A stretch of DNA of 64,000 bases from Mesorhizobium sp. AR02 (lineage in GTDB: Bacteria; Pseudomonadota; Alphaproteobacteria; Rhizobiales; Rhizobiaceae), in contig NZ_CP080531.1 of NCBI RefSeq assembly GCF_024746835.1, positions 2,418,001 to 2,482,000 on the forward strand. The letters run 5' to 3'. Below, piece by piece: positions 17,931 through 26,301 of the stretch (its first letter is position 1; every line of letters begins with the position of its first letter). The notes under the pieces are model-generated. The model was given only the letters and a program-made list of their open reading frames with translations, was not told the origin of the DNA and made no database searches. A program made the position numbers and the translations under genes.

Positions 17931-18791
17931 GTGATCCGTTACGCGAAACCCACCACGGTCGACGAGGCGCTCGCGCTGCTTGGCGAGGGCGCCTGGCGCG
18001 TTCTTGCCGGCGGCACGGATTTCTATCCGGCGCAGGGCGCGAAACCGTTCCGCGACAATGTCCTCGACATCAACGGCCTCGCGGCGCTGCGTGGCATCGC
18101 CGAGACGGATGACCATTTTGTCATCGGCGCGCGCACGACATGGACTGACATCATCCACTATCCCTTGCCGCCAGCCTTCGACGCGCTGAAACAGGCCGCG
18201 CGCGAGGTCGGCTCGCCGCAGATCCAGAACGTCGCTTCCGTCGCCGGCAATCTCTGCAATGCCTCGCCTGCCGCCGATGGTGTACCGGGCCTGCTCGTGC
18301 TCGATGCCGAGGTCGAGCTGCGTTCGGCAACGACGACGCGCCATCTACCCTTGCCGGATTTCATTCTCGGCAACCGCCGCACGGCCATGCAGCCTGGCGA
18401 AATGGTGACGGCCATCCGCGTGCCGAAACCTGCCGCGAGCGGCACGTCCGCCTTCGTCAAGCTCGGTGCTCGGCGCTACCTCGTCATTTCCATTGCCATG
18501 GTGGCGGCGCGTCTGGTCGTTGAGAACGACACTGTCGTTGAAGCGGCGATTGCCGTGGGATCATGTTCGGCTGTCGCCAAGCGCCTTGCCGGCGTCGAAG
18601 CCGCGATACGCGGGTTGCCTGCGGATGGCGGGCTTGCTGCCGCGATCCAGTCCACACCGATGACGGAACTGTCGCCGATCGCCGATGTGCGCGGCAGCGC
18701 CGAATACCGGCTGGATGCGGTGCGCGAGATCGTTGGCCGGACCGTGCTGATGGCCGCCGGGCCAACAAACGACCACATGGTGGCAGCATGA
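17931..18791 (+). CDS. Molybdenum hydroxylase FAD-binding subunit
   Basis: The GTG at 17931, preceded by GGGAAGG, gives a 286-residue protein starting with IRYAKPTTVDEALALL. It carries LAGGTDFYP, the FAD-binding loop, and GSPQIQNVASVAGNLCNASPA split over two motifs, typical of the medium subunit of xanthine-dehydrogenase-family enzymes. The C-terminal CO-dehydrogenase-flavoprotein domain follows. It passes electrons between the iron-sulfur centres of the large subunit and FAD. The stop overlaps the start of the large-subunit gene. The substrate is set by the large subunit and is discussed there. Confidence 0.9.
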   Translation: MIRYAKPTTVDEALALLGEGAWRVLAGGTDFYPAQGAKPFRDNVLDINGLAALRGIAETDDHFVIGARTTWTDIIHYPLPPAFDALKQAAREVGSPQIQNVASVAGNLCNASPAADGVPGLLVLDAEVELRSATTTRHLPLPDFILGNRRTAMQPGEMVTAIRVPKPAASGTSAFVKLGARRYLVISIAMVAARLVVENDTVVEAAIAVGSCSAVAKRLAGVEAAIRGLPADGGLAAAIQSTPMTELSPIADVRGSAEYRLDAVREIVGRTVLMAAGPTNDHMVAA

Positions 18792-21604
18792 GCCAGGTTC
18801 TGCCTGAGGTGGATGAAGCTCTGCTCGATCTGGGCGGCATTCCACCTGGCCTCGGCCCTGAACGCGCCGACATTGCCTTCGCGGTCAATGGCGCGGCCGT
18901 TTCGGTCAATGTGCCACCGCTGCGCCGGCTGTCCCAGGTGCTGCGCGATGAATTGCAGTTGACCGGCACCAAGGTTGGCTGCGACGCCGGCGATTGCGGC
19001 GCCTGTACGGTGCTGGTCGATGGCGATCCCGTCTGCGCCTGCCTGATGTCGGCGGCCTCAGCCGCTGGCGCATCGGTGACGACAGTCGAAGGGCTCGCCA
19101 ATGGCCGGCTGTCGGCATTGCAGGCCTCTTTCCTGGCGCATGGCGCGGCGCAGTGCGGCATCTGCACGCCGGCGCTGCTGGTCGCGGCGACAGCACTGCT
19201 GGATACGAAGCCCAAGCCGACCGAGACCGAGGTGCAGGATGCGCTGGGCGGTATTTTGTGCCGCTGCACCGGCTACCGGAAGATCATCGCGGCGGTGATG
19301 GAGGCTTCTCAGCAGGCAGCAAGCCTCGATTTCTGCCTGCCCCAGTCCGGCCACGCCGTTGGCGCGTCACCAGTCAGGCTCGACGGCCTGCCGAAGGTCA
19401 CAGGCGGCGAAAAATTCGGCGGCGATTCCTTCCCGGCCAATGCGCTGGCGGTGCTGGTGGTCCGCTCGCCGCATTATCACGCCGGCTTCGCCTTCGGCGA
19501 TCTCGACGGCTGGACCAAGGCGCATCCCGGCATCGCCGGTGTCTTCACCGCGGCCGACATTCCGGGCAAAAACTGTTTTGGCGTGATCGGCCCTTTCGCC
19601 GACCAGCCGGCGCTGGCCGAAGGGTTTGCGCGCCTGCGCGGCGAGGCGGTGGCACTCGTCGCCGGCGAGCGCGAGGCGATGCTCGATCTCGACCTGTCGG
19701 ATTTCCCGGTGCGCTGGACCGAGTTGCCGCATTTGCTGCAGCCTTGCGAAGCACAGGCCGAAGGGGCGGCACTGATCCATGACAACCGACCAGCCAACCT
19801 GTTGACCTCCGGCTTTGTCGAACGCGGCGATCCCGAGGCGGCCCTTGCCGCCGCCGCCGTCACGGTTTCCGGCGCGATCGACACCTCCTATGTCGAGCAT
19901 GCCTATATCGAGCCCGAGGCCGGCCATGCCTATATGGATGGCGACACGCTGGTCGTCGTTGCCTGTACCCAGGCGCCCTATATGGACCGCGACGATACGG
20001 CGAAGGTGCTCGGCCTTGCCGTCGACAAGGTGCGCATCGTGCCGACCGCGACCGGTGGCGGCTTCGGCTCCAAGCTCGATGTCTCGCTGCAGCCGCTGAT
20101 CGGCCTCGTGGCGCTGAAGACCGGTAGACCGGCGGCGCTCGCCTACACGCGCAACGAATCGATGATGTCGACGACCAAGCGACACCCGGCCGAGATGAAG
20201 GCGACCATCGGCGCCGATGCCGACGGCCATGTCACCGGCATGATCTTTGCCGGCGATTTCAACACCGGCGCCTATGCCAGTTGGGGACCGACCGTGGCCA
20301 ACCGCGTGCCGGTGCATGCATCCGGCCCCTATGCGACGCCAAACTACCGCGCCGAGGGCCGCGCCATCCACACCCACGGTCCGATCTCCGGCGCCTTCCG
20401 TGGCTTTGGCGTGCCGCAGGCGACGATCATGCAGGAGACGCTGTATGATGAGCTGGCTGGCAAGCTCGGCATCGATCGGCTCGATTTTCGCTTAAAAAAC
20501 TGCCTTCGGAACGGCTCCGAAACGGTTACCGGACAGCGACTGGACTCCGGCGTCGGCATTGCCGAGTGTCTTGAATCCCTGCGGCCGCATTGGGCGCGCG
20601 CGACGGCCGATGCGGATGCTTTCAACGTTGCCAACAAAGACAGAAAGCGTGGCGTCGGCGTGGCGTCCTGCTGGTATGGCTGCGGCAACACCTCACTGCC
20701 CAACCCGTCGACCATCCGCGTCGGCATCGTGGCTTCGGGTGACGTCATCCTGCACCAGGGTGCCGTCGATATCGGCCAAGGCTCGAACACCGTCATCACC
20801 CAGATCTGCGCCGATGCACTTGGCCTGCCGCTGGAAAGATTCCGGCTGAAGAGCGCCGATACGGCGATCAGCCCGGACGCCGGCAAGACCTCGGCCTCGC
20901 GCCAGACTTTTGTCACCGGCAAGGCGGCCGAAAAGGCTGGCCGCGCCTTGCGCGAAAAAATCCTGCGGTTCGCCAATGTCTCGGATAAGGCCTCCCTGCA
21001 GCTGGATGGCTCCGCGATCGTCATCCGCGAGGGTGACGCCGCGCGCCGCATCGATCTCGCCTCGCTCGACTTGGATGCCGATGGCTTCGTCTTCCGCGCC
21101 GAGGAAACCTATGATCCGCCGACGCTGCCGCTCGATGCCAAGGGCCAGGGCAAACCCTATGCCCTCTATGGCTACGGCGCGCAGATCGCCGAGCTCGAGG
21201 TCGACCTCAAGCTCGGCACGGTGAAGCTGCTGAAAATCACGGCCGCGCACGATGTCGGCAAGGCGATCAACCCGCTGCTGGTCGAGGGCCAGATCGAGGG
21301 CGGCATCGCGCAAGGCATCGGCATGGCGCTGATGGAAGAATACATTCCCGGCCGCACCGAAAACCTGCACGATTATCTCATCCCGACCATCGGCGACGTG
21401 CCGCCGATCGAGACCATACTGGTCGAGGTTCCCGACCCCGAGGGCCCGTTCGGCGCCAAGGGGCTGGGCGAGCATGTGCTGATCCCAACGGCGCCAGCGA
21501 TCCTCAACGCCATCCGCCACGCCACCGGCGTGCTCATCACCAAGGTTCCGGCGACGCCGACGCGTATCCGCGCCGCCATCCGCGAAAAGGAGGCGCGCGC
21601 ATGA
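18788..21604 (+). CDS. Fused 2Fe-2S and molybdopterin hydroxylase subunit (xanthine dehydrogenase family)
   Basis: This 938-residue protein joins two parts that are often separate. The N-terminal 170 residues hold both 2Fe-2S sites: CDAGDCGACTVLVDG, then CGICTPA and CRCTGYR. The rest is the molybdopterin domain with GGGFGSKLD, GAFRGFGVPQA, DIGQGSNT and the GPFGAKGLGE loop containing the catalytic glutamate. Such enzymes hydroxylate aromatic N-heterocycles or purines using water. The following gene resembles 6-hydroxynicotinate reductase, so a nicotinate-type substrate is my first guess; purine or pyrimidine analogues remain possible. It overlaps both neighbours by 4 bp. Confidence 0.9.
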   Translation: MSQVLPEVDEALLDLGGIPPGLGPERADIAFAVNGAAVSVNVPPLRRLSQVLRDELQLTGTKVGCDAGDCGACTVLVDGDPVCACLMSAASAAGASVTTVEGLANGRLSALQASFLAHGAAQCGICTPALLVAATALLDTKPKPTETEVQDALGGILCRCTGYRKIIAAVMEASQQAASLDFCLPQSGHAVGASPVRLDGLPKVTGGEKFGGDSFPANALAVLVVRSPHYHAGFAFGDLDGWTKAHPGIAGVFTAADIPGKNCFGVIGPFADQPALAEGFARLRGEAVALVAGEREAMLDLDLSDFPVRWTELPHLLQPCEAQAEGAALIHDNRPANLLTSGFVERGDPEAALAAAAVTVSGAIDTSYVEHAYIEPEAGHAYMDGDTLVVVACTQAPYMDRDDTAKVLGLAVDKVRIVPTATGGGFGSKLDVSLQPLIGLVALKTGRPAALAYTRNESMMSTTKRHPAEMKATIGADADGHVTGMIFAGDFNTGAYASWGPTVANRVPVHASGPYATPNYRAEGRAIHTHGPISGAFRGFGVPQATIMQETLYDELAGKLGIDRLDFRLKNCLRNGSETVTGQRLDSGVGIAECLESLRPHWARATADADAFNVANKDRKRGVGVASCWYGCGNTSLPNPSTIRVGIVASGDVILHQGAVDIGQGSNTVITQICADALGLPLERFRLKSADTAISPDAGKTSASRQTFVTGKAAEKAGRALREKILRFANVSDKASLQLDGSAIVIREGDAARRIDLASLDLDADGFVFRAEETYDPPTLPLDAKGQGKPYALYGYGAQIAELEVDLKLGTVKLLKITAAHDVGKAINPLLVEGQIEGGIAQGIGMALMEEYIPGRTENLHDYLIPTIGDVPPIETILVEVPDPEGPFGAKGLGEHVLIPTAPAILNAIRHATGVLITKVPATPTRIRAAIREKEARA

Positions 21605-23142
21605 GCGAGCTTGCCGAGCGTTTTGAGACCCATGATCCCGGCGAGAAGCAGGTGGCGGAGAAGATCCGCTGCGATGCCTGCCCCGTCATGTGCTACATCG
21701 CCGATGGCCGCACCGGCGCCTGCGACCGCTATGGCAATGCCGGCGGCCGCATCGTGCGCATGGACCCGCTGACCATTCTCGACCATGCGGCCGAGACCGG
21801 CGCGGTAATCGTGCCCTTCGTCGCCGAGGGCGAGGCATGGGACGGCGAACTGGTCAACACCGGCCGCCGCTTCGTCACGGCCATCGGCGCCGGCACCACC
21901 TATCCCGACTACAAGCCGGCGCCGTTCATCGTCAGCCAGGAGGTCGAGGGCGTCGATCTCGTCACTGTCGTCACCGAAGGCATTTTCTCGTACTGCGGCG
22001 TCAAGGTGAAGATCGATACCGACCGTCATCTCGGACCCGAAACGGCAATCGTGCGGTCGCAGGGCGAGGCGATCGGCCATGTCACAACAGGCGAATATGG
22101 CTCGCAGATGCTGTCGCTGGGCGGCGTCCATCATCTGACCGGCGGCTCCAAGTCGGAAGGCCGGGCGACCTGCGACGCGCTGCTCAATCTGTGCAACCGC
22201 AAGCCGGTGGAACTGACCATCGACGGCGGCGCCACCATCATCGTCGAAGCCGGCAAACCACCTGTCATCGACGGCAAGCAGGAACACCGCATGCGCGTCG
22301 GCTGCGGCTCAGCGACCATCGGCATGTTCGCCACGCAATGGCGCGGGCTGGTCGACGAGGTGGTGGTGGTCGACGACCACATCACCGGCGTGGTTTCCGA
22401 ACACCAGGCCGGCAAGGTGCTGGGCTGGCAGGACACCGGGATCAAAATCATCGGCCGCCGTTCGACGCCGGGCCGCTATTTCAAAGTTTCCGAGCCCGGC
22501 CTCGGCTGGGGCGGCACCAGCATCTCCGACCCGTTGTCGATCCTCGGTGAGTGGAACGCCAAGAAGGGTGCGCGGCCGGGCCTGTCGCTGCTGATGGTTT
22601 CGACCACCGGCGAACAGTTTGCCTATTACGAGCTCGATGACGAATTGAAGCCGGTGGAAAAACCGTTTCCGGAGCGGCTGCAGAAATCCGTGAACCTGAT
22701 CGAGGACAATTGCGAGCCGGCTTTGTGCACCGTCCTGTTCATCGGCGGCGCCGGCGGCTCGCTGCGCGCCGGCGTCACCGAAAACCCGGTCAATCTCACC
22801 CGCTCGGTGCAGGGCTTGAAGACCTATGTGACGGTCGGCGGCGCGCCGGTCTATGTCTGGCCGGGCGGCGGCATCACGCTGATGGTCGATGTCACGCGGG
22901 TGCCGGAAGGCGCCTTCGGCTATGTGCCGACGCCGGCGCTGGTGGCACCTATCGAATTCACCTTGCGCCGCGACGACTATATCAGGCTCGGCGGCTACGA
23001 AGCCGAGATCCGCAGTGTCGAGGATATCGTCGCCAAGGGCGGCGAATACCTCAATGCACGCAGCGGCACCGGTGCCGCGCCCAGCAATCCCTGGCCGCCG
23101 CTGGCGCAGTTGCGCCGGGCCGCTTCGAACGGGACTGGATGA
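21601..23142 (+). CDS. 6-hydroxynicotinate reductase-like iron-sulfur protein
   Basis: The 513-residue protein has an N-terminal cysteine cluster, C24-x2-C27-x3-C31 with C41 in TGACDRYG, fitting one 4Fe-4S centre. Long glycine-rich stretches follow (IGAGTTYPDYKPAPF, EGIFSYCGVKVKID, GWGGTSISDPLSILG). From memory this resembles the family named after the ferredoxin-dependent 6-hydroxynicotinate reductase of Eubacterium barkeri; this was not checked by search. In that pathway the ring of 6-hydroxynicotinate is reduced to 1,4,5,6-tetrahydro-6-oxonicotinate, and Azorhizobium is known to use the same intermediates. Translational coupling to the hydroxylase gene supports a two-step attack on one ring. 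The substrate is inferred. Confidence 0.7.
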   Translation: MSELAERFETHDPGEKQVAEKIRCDACPVMCYIADGRTGACDRYGNAGGRIVRMDPLTILDHAAETGAVIVPFVAEGEAWDGELVNTGRRFVTAIGAGTTYPDYKPAPFIVSQEVEGVDLVTVVTEGIFSYCGVKVKIDTDRHLGPETAIVRSQGEAIGHVTTGEYGSQMLSLGGVHHLTGGSKSEGRATCDALLNLCNRKPVELTIDGGATIIVEAGKPPVIDGKQEHRMRVGCGSATIGMFATQWRGLVDEVVVVDDHITGVVSEHQAGKVLGWQDTGIKIIGRRSTPGRYFKVSEPGLGWGGTSISDPLSILGEWNAKKGARPGLSLLMVSTTGEQFAYYELDDELKPVEKPFPERLQKSVNLIEDNCEPALCTVLFIGGAGGSLRAGVTENPVNLTRSVQGLKTYVTVGGAPVYVWPGGGITLMVDVTRVPEGAFGYVPTPALVAPIEFTLRRDDYIRLGGYEAEIRSVEDIVAKGGEYLNARSGTGAAPSNPWPPLAQLRRAASNGTG

Positions 23143-24026
23143 TGGACGGCCCGCAAGCGCATTGGCTGCAGGACGGCAAGCGGCTGCATCTCAACCATGG
23201 GCCGATCGATCTGATCGTCGAGGCCTTTGGCGAGGCGGATGAGTGTCGTGCCGCCTACGCCCAGGCCGTCACGCGCTTCCAGACGATCCTGATCGAGTTG
23301 GTCGAGGAGCTTCCCGAATTGCGGCTCCCAGCGTTTTTCCTGGCGCCACGCACCTTTGCCGGACCGACGGCGCGCCGCATGGAAGCCGCCGTCATGCCTT
23401 TGGCGGAATGTTTCATAACACCAATGGCCGCCGTTGCCGGATCGGTAGCCGACGAAATGCTTGCCGCGCTGCTTGCCGGCCGCAAGCTCGATCGGGCCTA
23501 TGTCAACAATGGTGGCGACAGCGCCCTTCACATCGGCATGGGCCGATCGATCGGTCTGGCGGTCGCCGGCACCGGCAACGGCATGGCCGACCGGATCACC
23601 ATTCGCGCGGAAGATGGCGTTGGTGGCGTCGCCACCAGCGGTTGGCGCGGCCGCTCGTTTTCACTCGGCATTGCCGACGCCGTCACTGTGCTGGCGCGGA
23701 CCGGCGCTGAGGCCGATGCGGCGGCGACGCTTATTGCCAACGCGGTAGACCTGCCCGGCAATCCCGCCATCAAGCGCATTCCCGCACGCGAACTGTCGCC
23801 CGACAGCGATCTCGGCGCGCGGTTGGTGACGCAAGGCGTCGGTACGCTTGCACTTGGCGAAGTGGCGCGGGCGCTGGACAATGGCCTTGCCGTCGCCGAA
23901 GATTTTCGCCGGCGCGGTCTGATTGCCGCATCGGCGCTGTTTCTTGGCGGTGAGGCCCGCATCAGTGGTTCCGTGGCGCTTTCCGCGCCCAACAAAAATT
24001 CGAGGGAGGAAGTTGCCCATGCCTGA
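23139..24026 (+). CDS. UPF0280 family protein (ApbE-like)
   Basis: The first of two adjacent ATGs overlaps the upstream stop codon and yields 295 residues. The sequence shows AAVAGSVADEMLAALL, YVNNGGDSALHI and GGVATSGWRGRSFSLGIADAVTVLA, which fit the UPF0280 family related to ApbE flavin transferases. ApbE attaches FMN to proteins or moves flavin; whether UPF0280 members do so is not established. Its place between the reductase-like gene and another uncharacterised gene suggests a maturation or ring-processing role in the same pathway. Confidence 0.75.
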   Translation: MMDGPQAHWLQDGKRLHLNHGPIDLIVEAFGEADECRAAYAQAVTRFQTILIELVEELPELRLPAFFLAPRTFAGPTARRMEAAVMPLAECFITPMAAVAGSVADEMLAALLAGRKLDRAYVNNGGDSALHIGMGRSIGLAVAGTGNGMADRITIRAEDGVGGVATSGWRGRSFSLGIADAVTVLARTGAEADAAATLIANAVDLPGNPAIKRIPARELSPDSDLGARLVTQGVGTLALGEVARALDNGLAVAEDFRRRGLIAASALFLGGEARISGSVALSAPNKNSREEVAHA

Positions 24027-24603
24027 GTTCCCGATCCGCAAGGTCGCGGTGCTGAGCGAAGAGATCTTTCACGAGGGCGGTCCGGTGGCCGAGGTGCCGC
24101 GCCGGCGTGCGGCGGCCATGGCCGTGGTCAGGAACCCGTTCGCCGGGCGCTATGTCGAGGATTTGCAGAGCGCCATGGACGATCTGAAGCCACTCGGCCT
24201 GCTGCTTTCCGACAAGCTCATCGCCGCGTTGGGCGGTGACGTCAAACAGATCGACGGCTATGGCAAGGGCGCCATTGTCGGCATTGCGGGTGAACTGGAG
24301 CACGGCGCGCTCTGGCATGTGCCTGGCGGCTACGCCATGCGCGAGCGGCTCGGCGATGCCAAGGCGATCGTGCCCTCGGCCAAGAAGGTCGGCGCCTTCG
24401 GCTCGAAGCTCGACGTGCCGCTCGGCCACATCAACGCAGCCTATGTGCGCAGCCATTTCGACGCCATGGAAGTCGGCATCAGCGACGGTCCGCGCCCCGA
24501 CGAGATTCTTTTTTGTCTGGCCATGACCTGCGGGCCGCGGGTTCACAACCGCATGGGCGGGTTGGCGGCAGCCGACATCAAGGCCTGGGACGGGCTGCGG
24601 TGA
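24019..24603 (+). CDS. Amino-acid synthesis family protein (DUF1185-type)
   Basis: The ATG at 24019 follows a strong ribosome site (GGGAGGAAG) and overlaps the end of the UPF0280 gene by 8 bp, giving 194 residues. Landmarks are RKVAVLSEEIFHEGG, a YGKGAIVGIAGELEHGA core and GAFGSKLDVPLGH. This matches the small family called amino acid synthesis, whose biochemical function is not clear to me. Members are found with heterocycle and amino-acid catabolic genes, in line with this operon. No transmembrane or signal segments are seen, so it is cytoplasmic. Confidence 0.75.
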   Translation: MPEFPIRKVAVLSEEIFHEGGPVAEVPRRRAAAMAVVRNPFAGRYVEDLQSAMDDLKPLGLLLSDKLIAALGGDVKQIDGYGKGAIVGIAGELEHGALWHVPGGYAMRERLGDAKAIVPSAKKVGAFGSKLDVPLGHINAAYVRSHFDAMEVGISDGPRPDEILFCLAMTCGPRVHNRMGGLAAADIKAWDGLR

Positions 24604-25055
24604 GCGGCGAGGAGCTCAAGCTGGTCGAAGTCGAGGCGCCGGACGATCAGGATTACCTCCTGCAGGAGCAGGTCGGCTTCATCCTGCGCAAGGCGCATCA
24701 GCGCCATGTCTCGATCTTCGCCGCCCATATCGGCGACCTGACGCCACCGCAATTCGCCGCGCTGGCCAAGCTGCGCGATGTCGGCGAGACCTCGCAGAAC
24801 CAGCTCGGCACGTTGATCGCGATGGATGCGGCGACGGTGAAAGGTGTGATCGACCGGCTGAAGGCGCGCGGCCTGGTCGAGCTTTCCAAGCATGAGGTCG
24901 ACAAAAGGCGGCTGCTGGTCAATTTGACCCCCGAGGGTCGCGACGCGATCGAACGCCTGATCCCGCTGGCGCGCGAGATCACCAGGGAAACGCTGGCGCC
25001 GCTCTCGGCCAAGGAGATCGCCACCTTCACGAAGCTGCTGGCGAAGCTGGCGTAG
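24600..25055 (+). CDS. MarR-family transcriptional regulator of the hydroxylase operon
   Basis: A GTG at 24600 overlaps the upstream stop (GTGA) and gives 151 residues. The winged helix is recognisable: LTPPQFAALAKLRDVGE, QNQLGTLIAMDAATVKGVIDRL as recognition part, then VDKRRLLVNLTPEGRDAI as wing. It is the last gene of the operon, so autoregulation with the catabolic genes is likely. In Pseudomonas putida the nicotinate genes are repressed by the MarR-type NicR, which fits the proposed substrate but does not prove it. Confidence 0.88.
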   Translation: MSGEELKLVEVEAPDDQDYLLQEQVGFILRKAHQRHVSIFAAHIGDLTPPQFAALAKLRDVGETSQNQLGTLIAMDAATVKGVIDRLKARGLVELSKHEVDKRRLLVNLTPEGRDAIERLIPLAREITRETLAPLSAKEIATFTKLLAKLA

Positions 25056-25069
25056 GTGCGGCGGCGAGG

Positions 25070-25282
25070 TCCTTTCCTCTCCCTCCAGAAAGGGGAGAGG
25101 TGGCGCTGCGAAGCAGCGACGGAGTGGGGAACCACCTGGCAACCGCCGCCAACGGATATTGAAAGCGCACCAGGGCGCAAGAATCTTCCTGCACCGCGCC
25201 AAGGGTCGACCCCCACTCCGTCGAGCTGCGCTCGACACCTCTCCCCCGATCGACGGGGGAGAGGAAGGGTGCCAAGCTGTCC
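25070..25282. repeat. Long mosaic intergenic repeat, copy 2
   Basis: A second, slightly diverged copy of the element at 8655-8868, in the same orientation. It starts just after the MarR stop codon and ends about 50 bp before the stop of the convergent sugar-binding-protein gene. Its GC-rich dyads could end transcription from both sides. Confidence 0.75.
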
Positions 25283-25332
25283 CTGGGACGAAGAACCTGG
25301 ACCTTGGGTCGGCACTTATCTCCGGCGAAAAC

Positions 25333-26301
25333 TCAGAGGCCGTTGTCCTTCAGCACCTGGGCGGCGTTTTCCTTGGTGATCTTCTCGGTCGGCAAGGTGA
25401 TGGTCTTTTCGACCTTCTCGCCGTTGAGGAACTTGATCGCCTGACGCAGGCCTTCGGCGCCGGGGGTGACATAGGTGAAGGTCGCCGTCAGCTCGCCCTT
25501 GTTCACCATTTGCACGCCTTCGTTGGGCAGGCCGTCAATGCCGATGAACTTGATGTCCTTCTCGCGGCCGACATCCTTGGCGGCGAGATAGGCGCCGTAG
25601 GCCATCGGGTCGTTGTGGCCGTAAACGAGATCGATCTTCTCGTTGGTTTTCAGCGCGTTGGCCATCAAATTGTAGGCCTGGTCCTGCTTCCAGTCGCCCG
25701 ACTGCTGGTCGAGCAGATATTTGATGCCCGGTTCCTTGTCGGTGAATTCGTGGAAGCCGTCATGGCGGTCATGCGCCGGCTGGGTGCCCATGCCGCCCCA
25801 GATCTCGACGACATTGCCTGATGCCTTGCCCTTGCCGCCGAGCAGTTCGACGGCATATTCGCCAGCCGCGCGGCCGATCAGCTTGTTGTCACCGCCGACG
25901 AACTGCGTGAAGTCCTTGGTGTCGACATTGCGGTCGAGCACGAAGACCGGGATCTTGGCGTCGATCGCCTGCTGCACGACGCCGGTCAGGCCGGCGGATT
26001 CCTTCGGCGACACCAAAAGCGCGTCGACCTCCTGACGGATCAGGTTCTCGACGTCGGCGACCTGCTTCTCGGTCTTGTCCTCGCCGTCGGTGATGATCAA
26101 CTCGACCTCAGGATGCTTGGCGGCTTCGGCAATGATGTCCTTGTTGAACTGGGCGCGCCAGGGCTCGATGGTGGTCACCTGCGAGAAGCCGATCTTCCAC
26201 TTCTTGTCCTGGGCGAAGGCGTTGCCGGTCGTCAGAAGCGCGGTGGTGGTCAGCAGTGCCGCGCCAATTGCGGCAAGCTTCAGCATGTCACGTCGTTTCA
26301 T
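25333..26301 (-). CDS. Sugar ABC transporter periplasmic binding protein (RbsB-like)
   Basis: The 322-residue protein starts with MKRRDMLKLAAIGAALL, a Sec or weak Tat-like signal, cleaved near AFA/QDK. The mature part shows IGFSQVTTIEPWRAQF, a DGEDKTEKQVADVENLI helix, DALLVSPKES and VFVLDRNVD, as in family 4 sugar-binding proteins of the ribose/galactose group. It overlaps the permease gene by 4 bp and is the third gene of the operon. The sugar is unknown; the divergent LacI regulator presumably senses it. Confidence 0.9.
   Translation of the reverse strand: MKRRDMLKLAAIGAALLTTTALLTTGNAFAQDKKWKIGFSQVTTIEPWRAQFNKDIIAEAAKHPEVELIITDGEDKTEKQVADVENLIRQEVDALLVSPKESAGLTGVVQQAIDAKIPVFVLDRNVDTKDFTQFVGGDNKLIGRAAGEYAVELLGGKGKASGNVVEIWGGMGTQPAHDRHDGFHEFTDKEPGIKYLLDQQSGDWKQDQAYNLMANALKTNEKIDLVYGHNDPMAYGAYLAAKDVGREKDIKFIGIDGLPNEGVQMVNKGELTATFTYVTPGAEGLRQAIKFLNGEKVEKTITLPTEKITKENAAQVLKDNGL

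Noticed and set aside
18563..18787. Upstream extension of the molybdenum hydroxylase large-subunit frame
   Set aside because: It lies wholly within the FAD-subunit gene in another frame, is arginine-rich and unlike the family; the ATG at 18788 overlapping the stop is the natural start.
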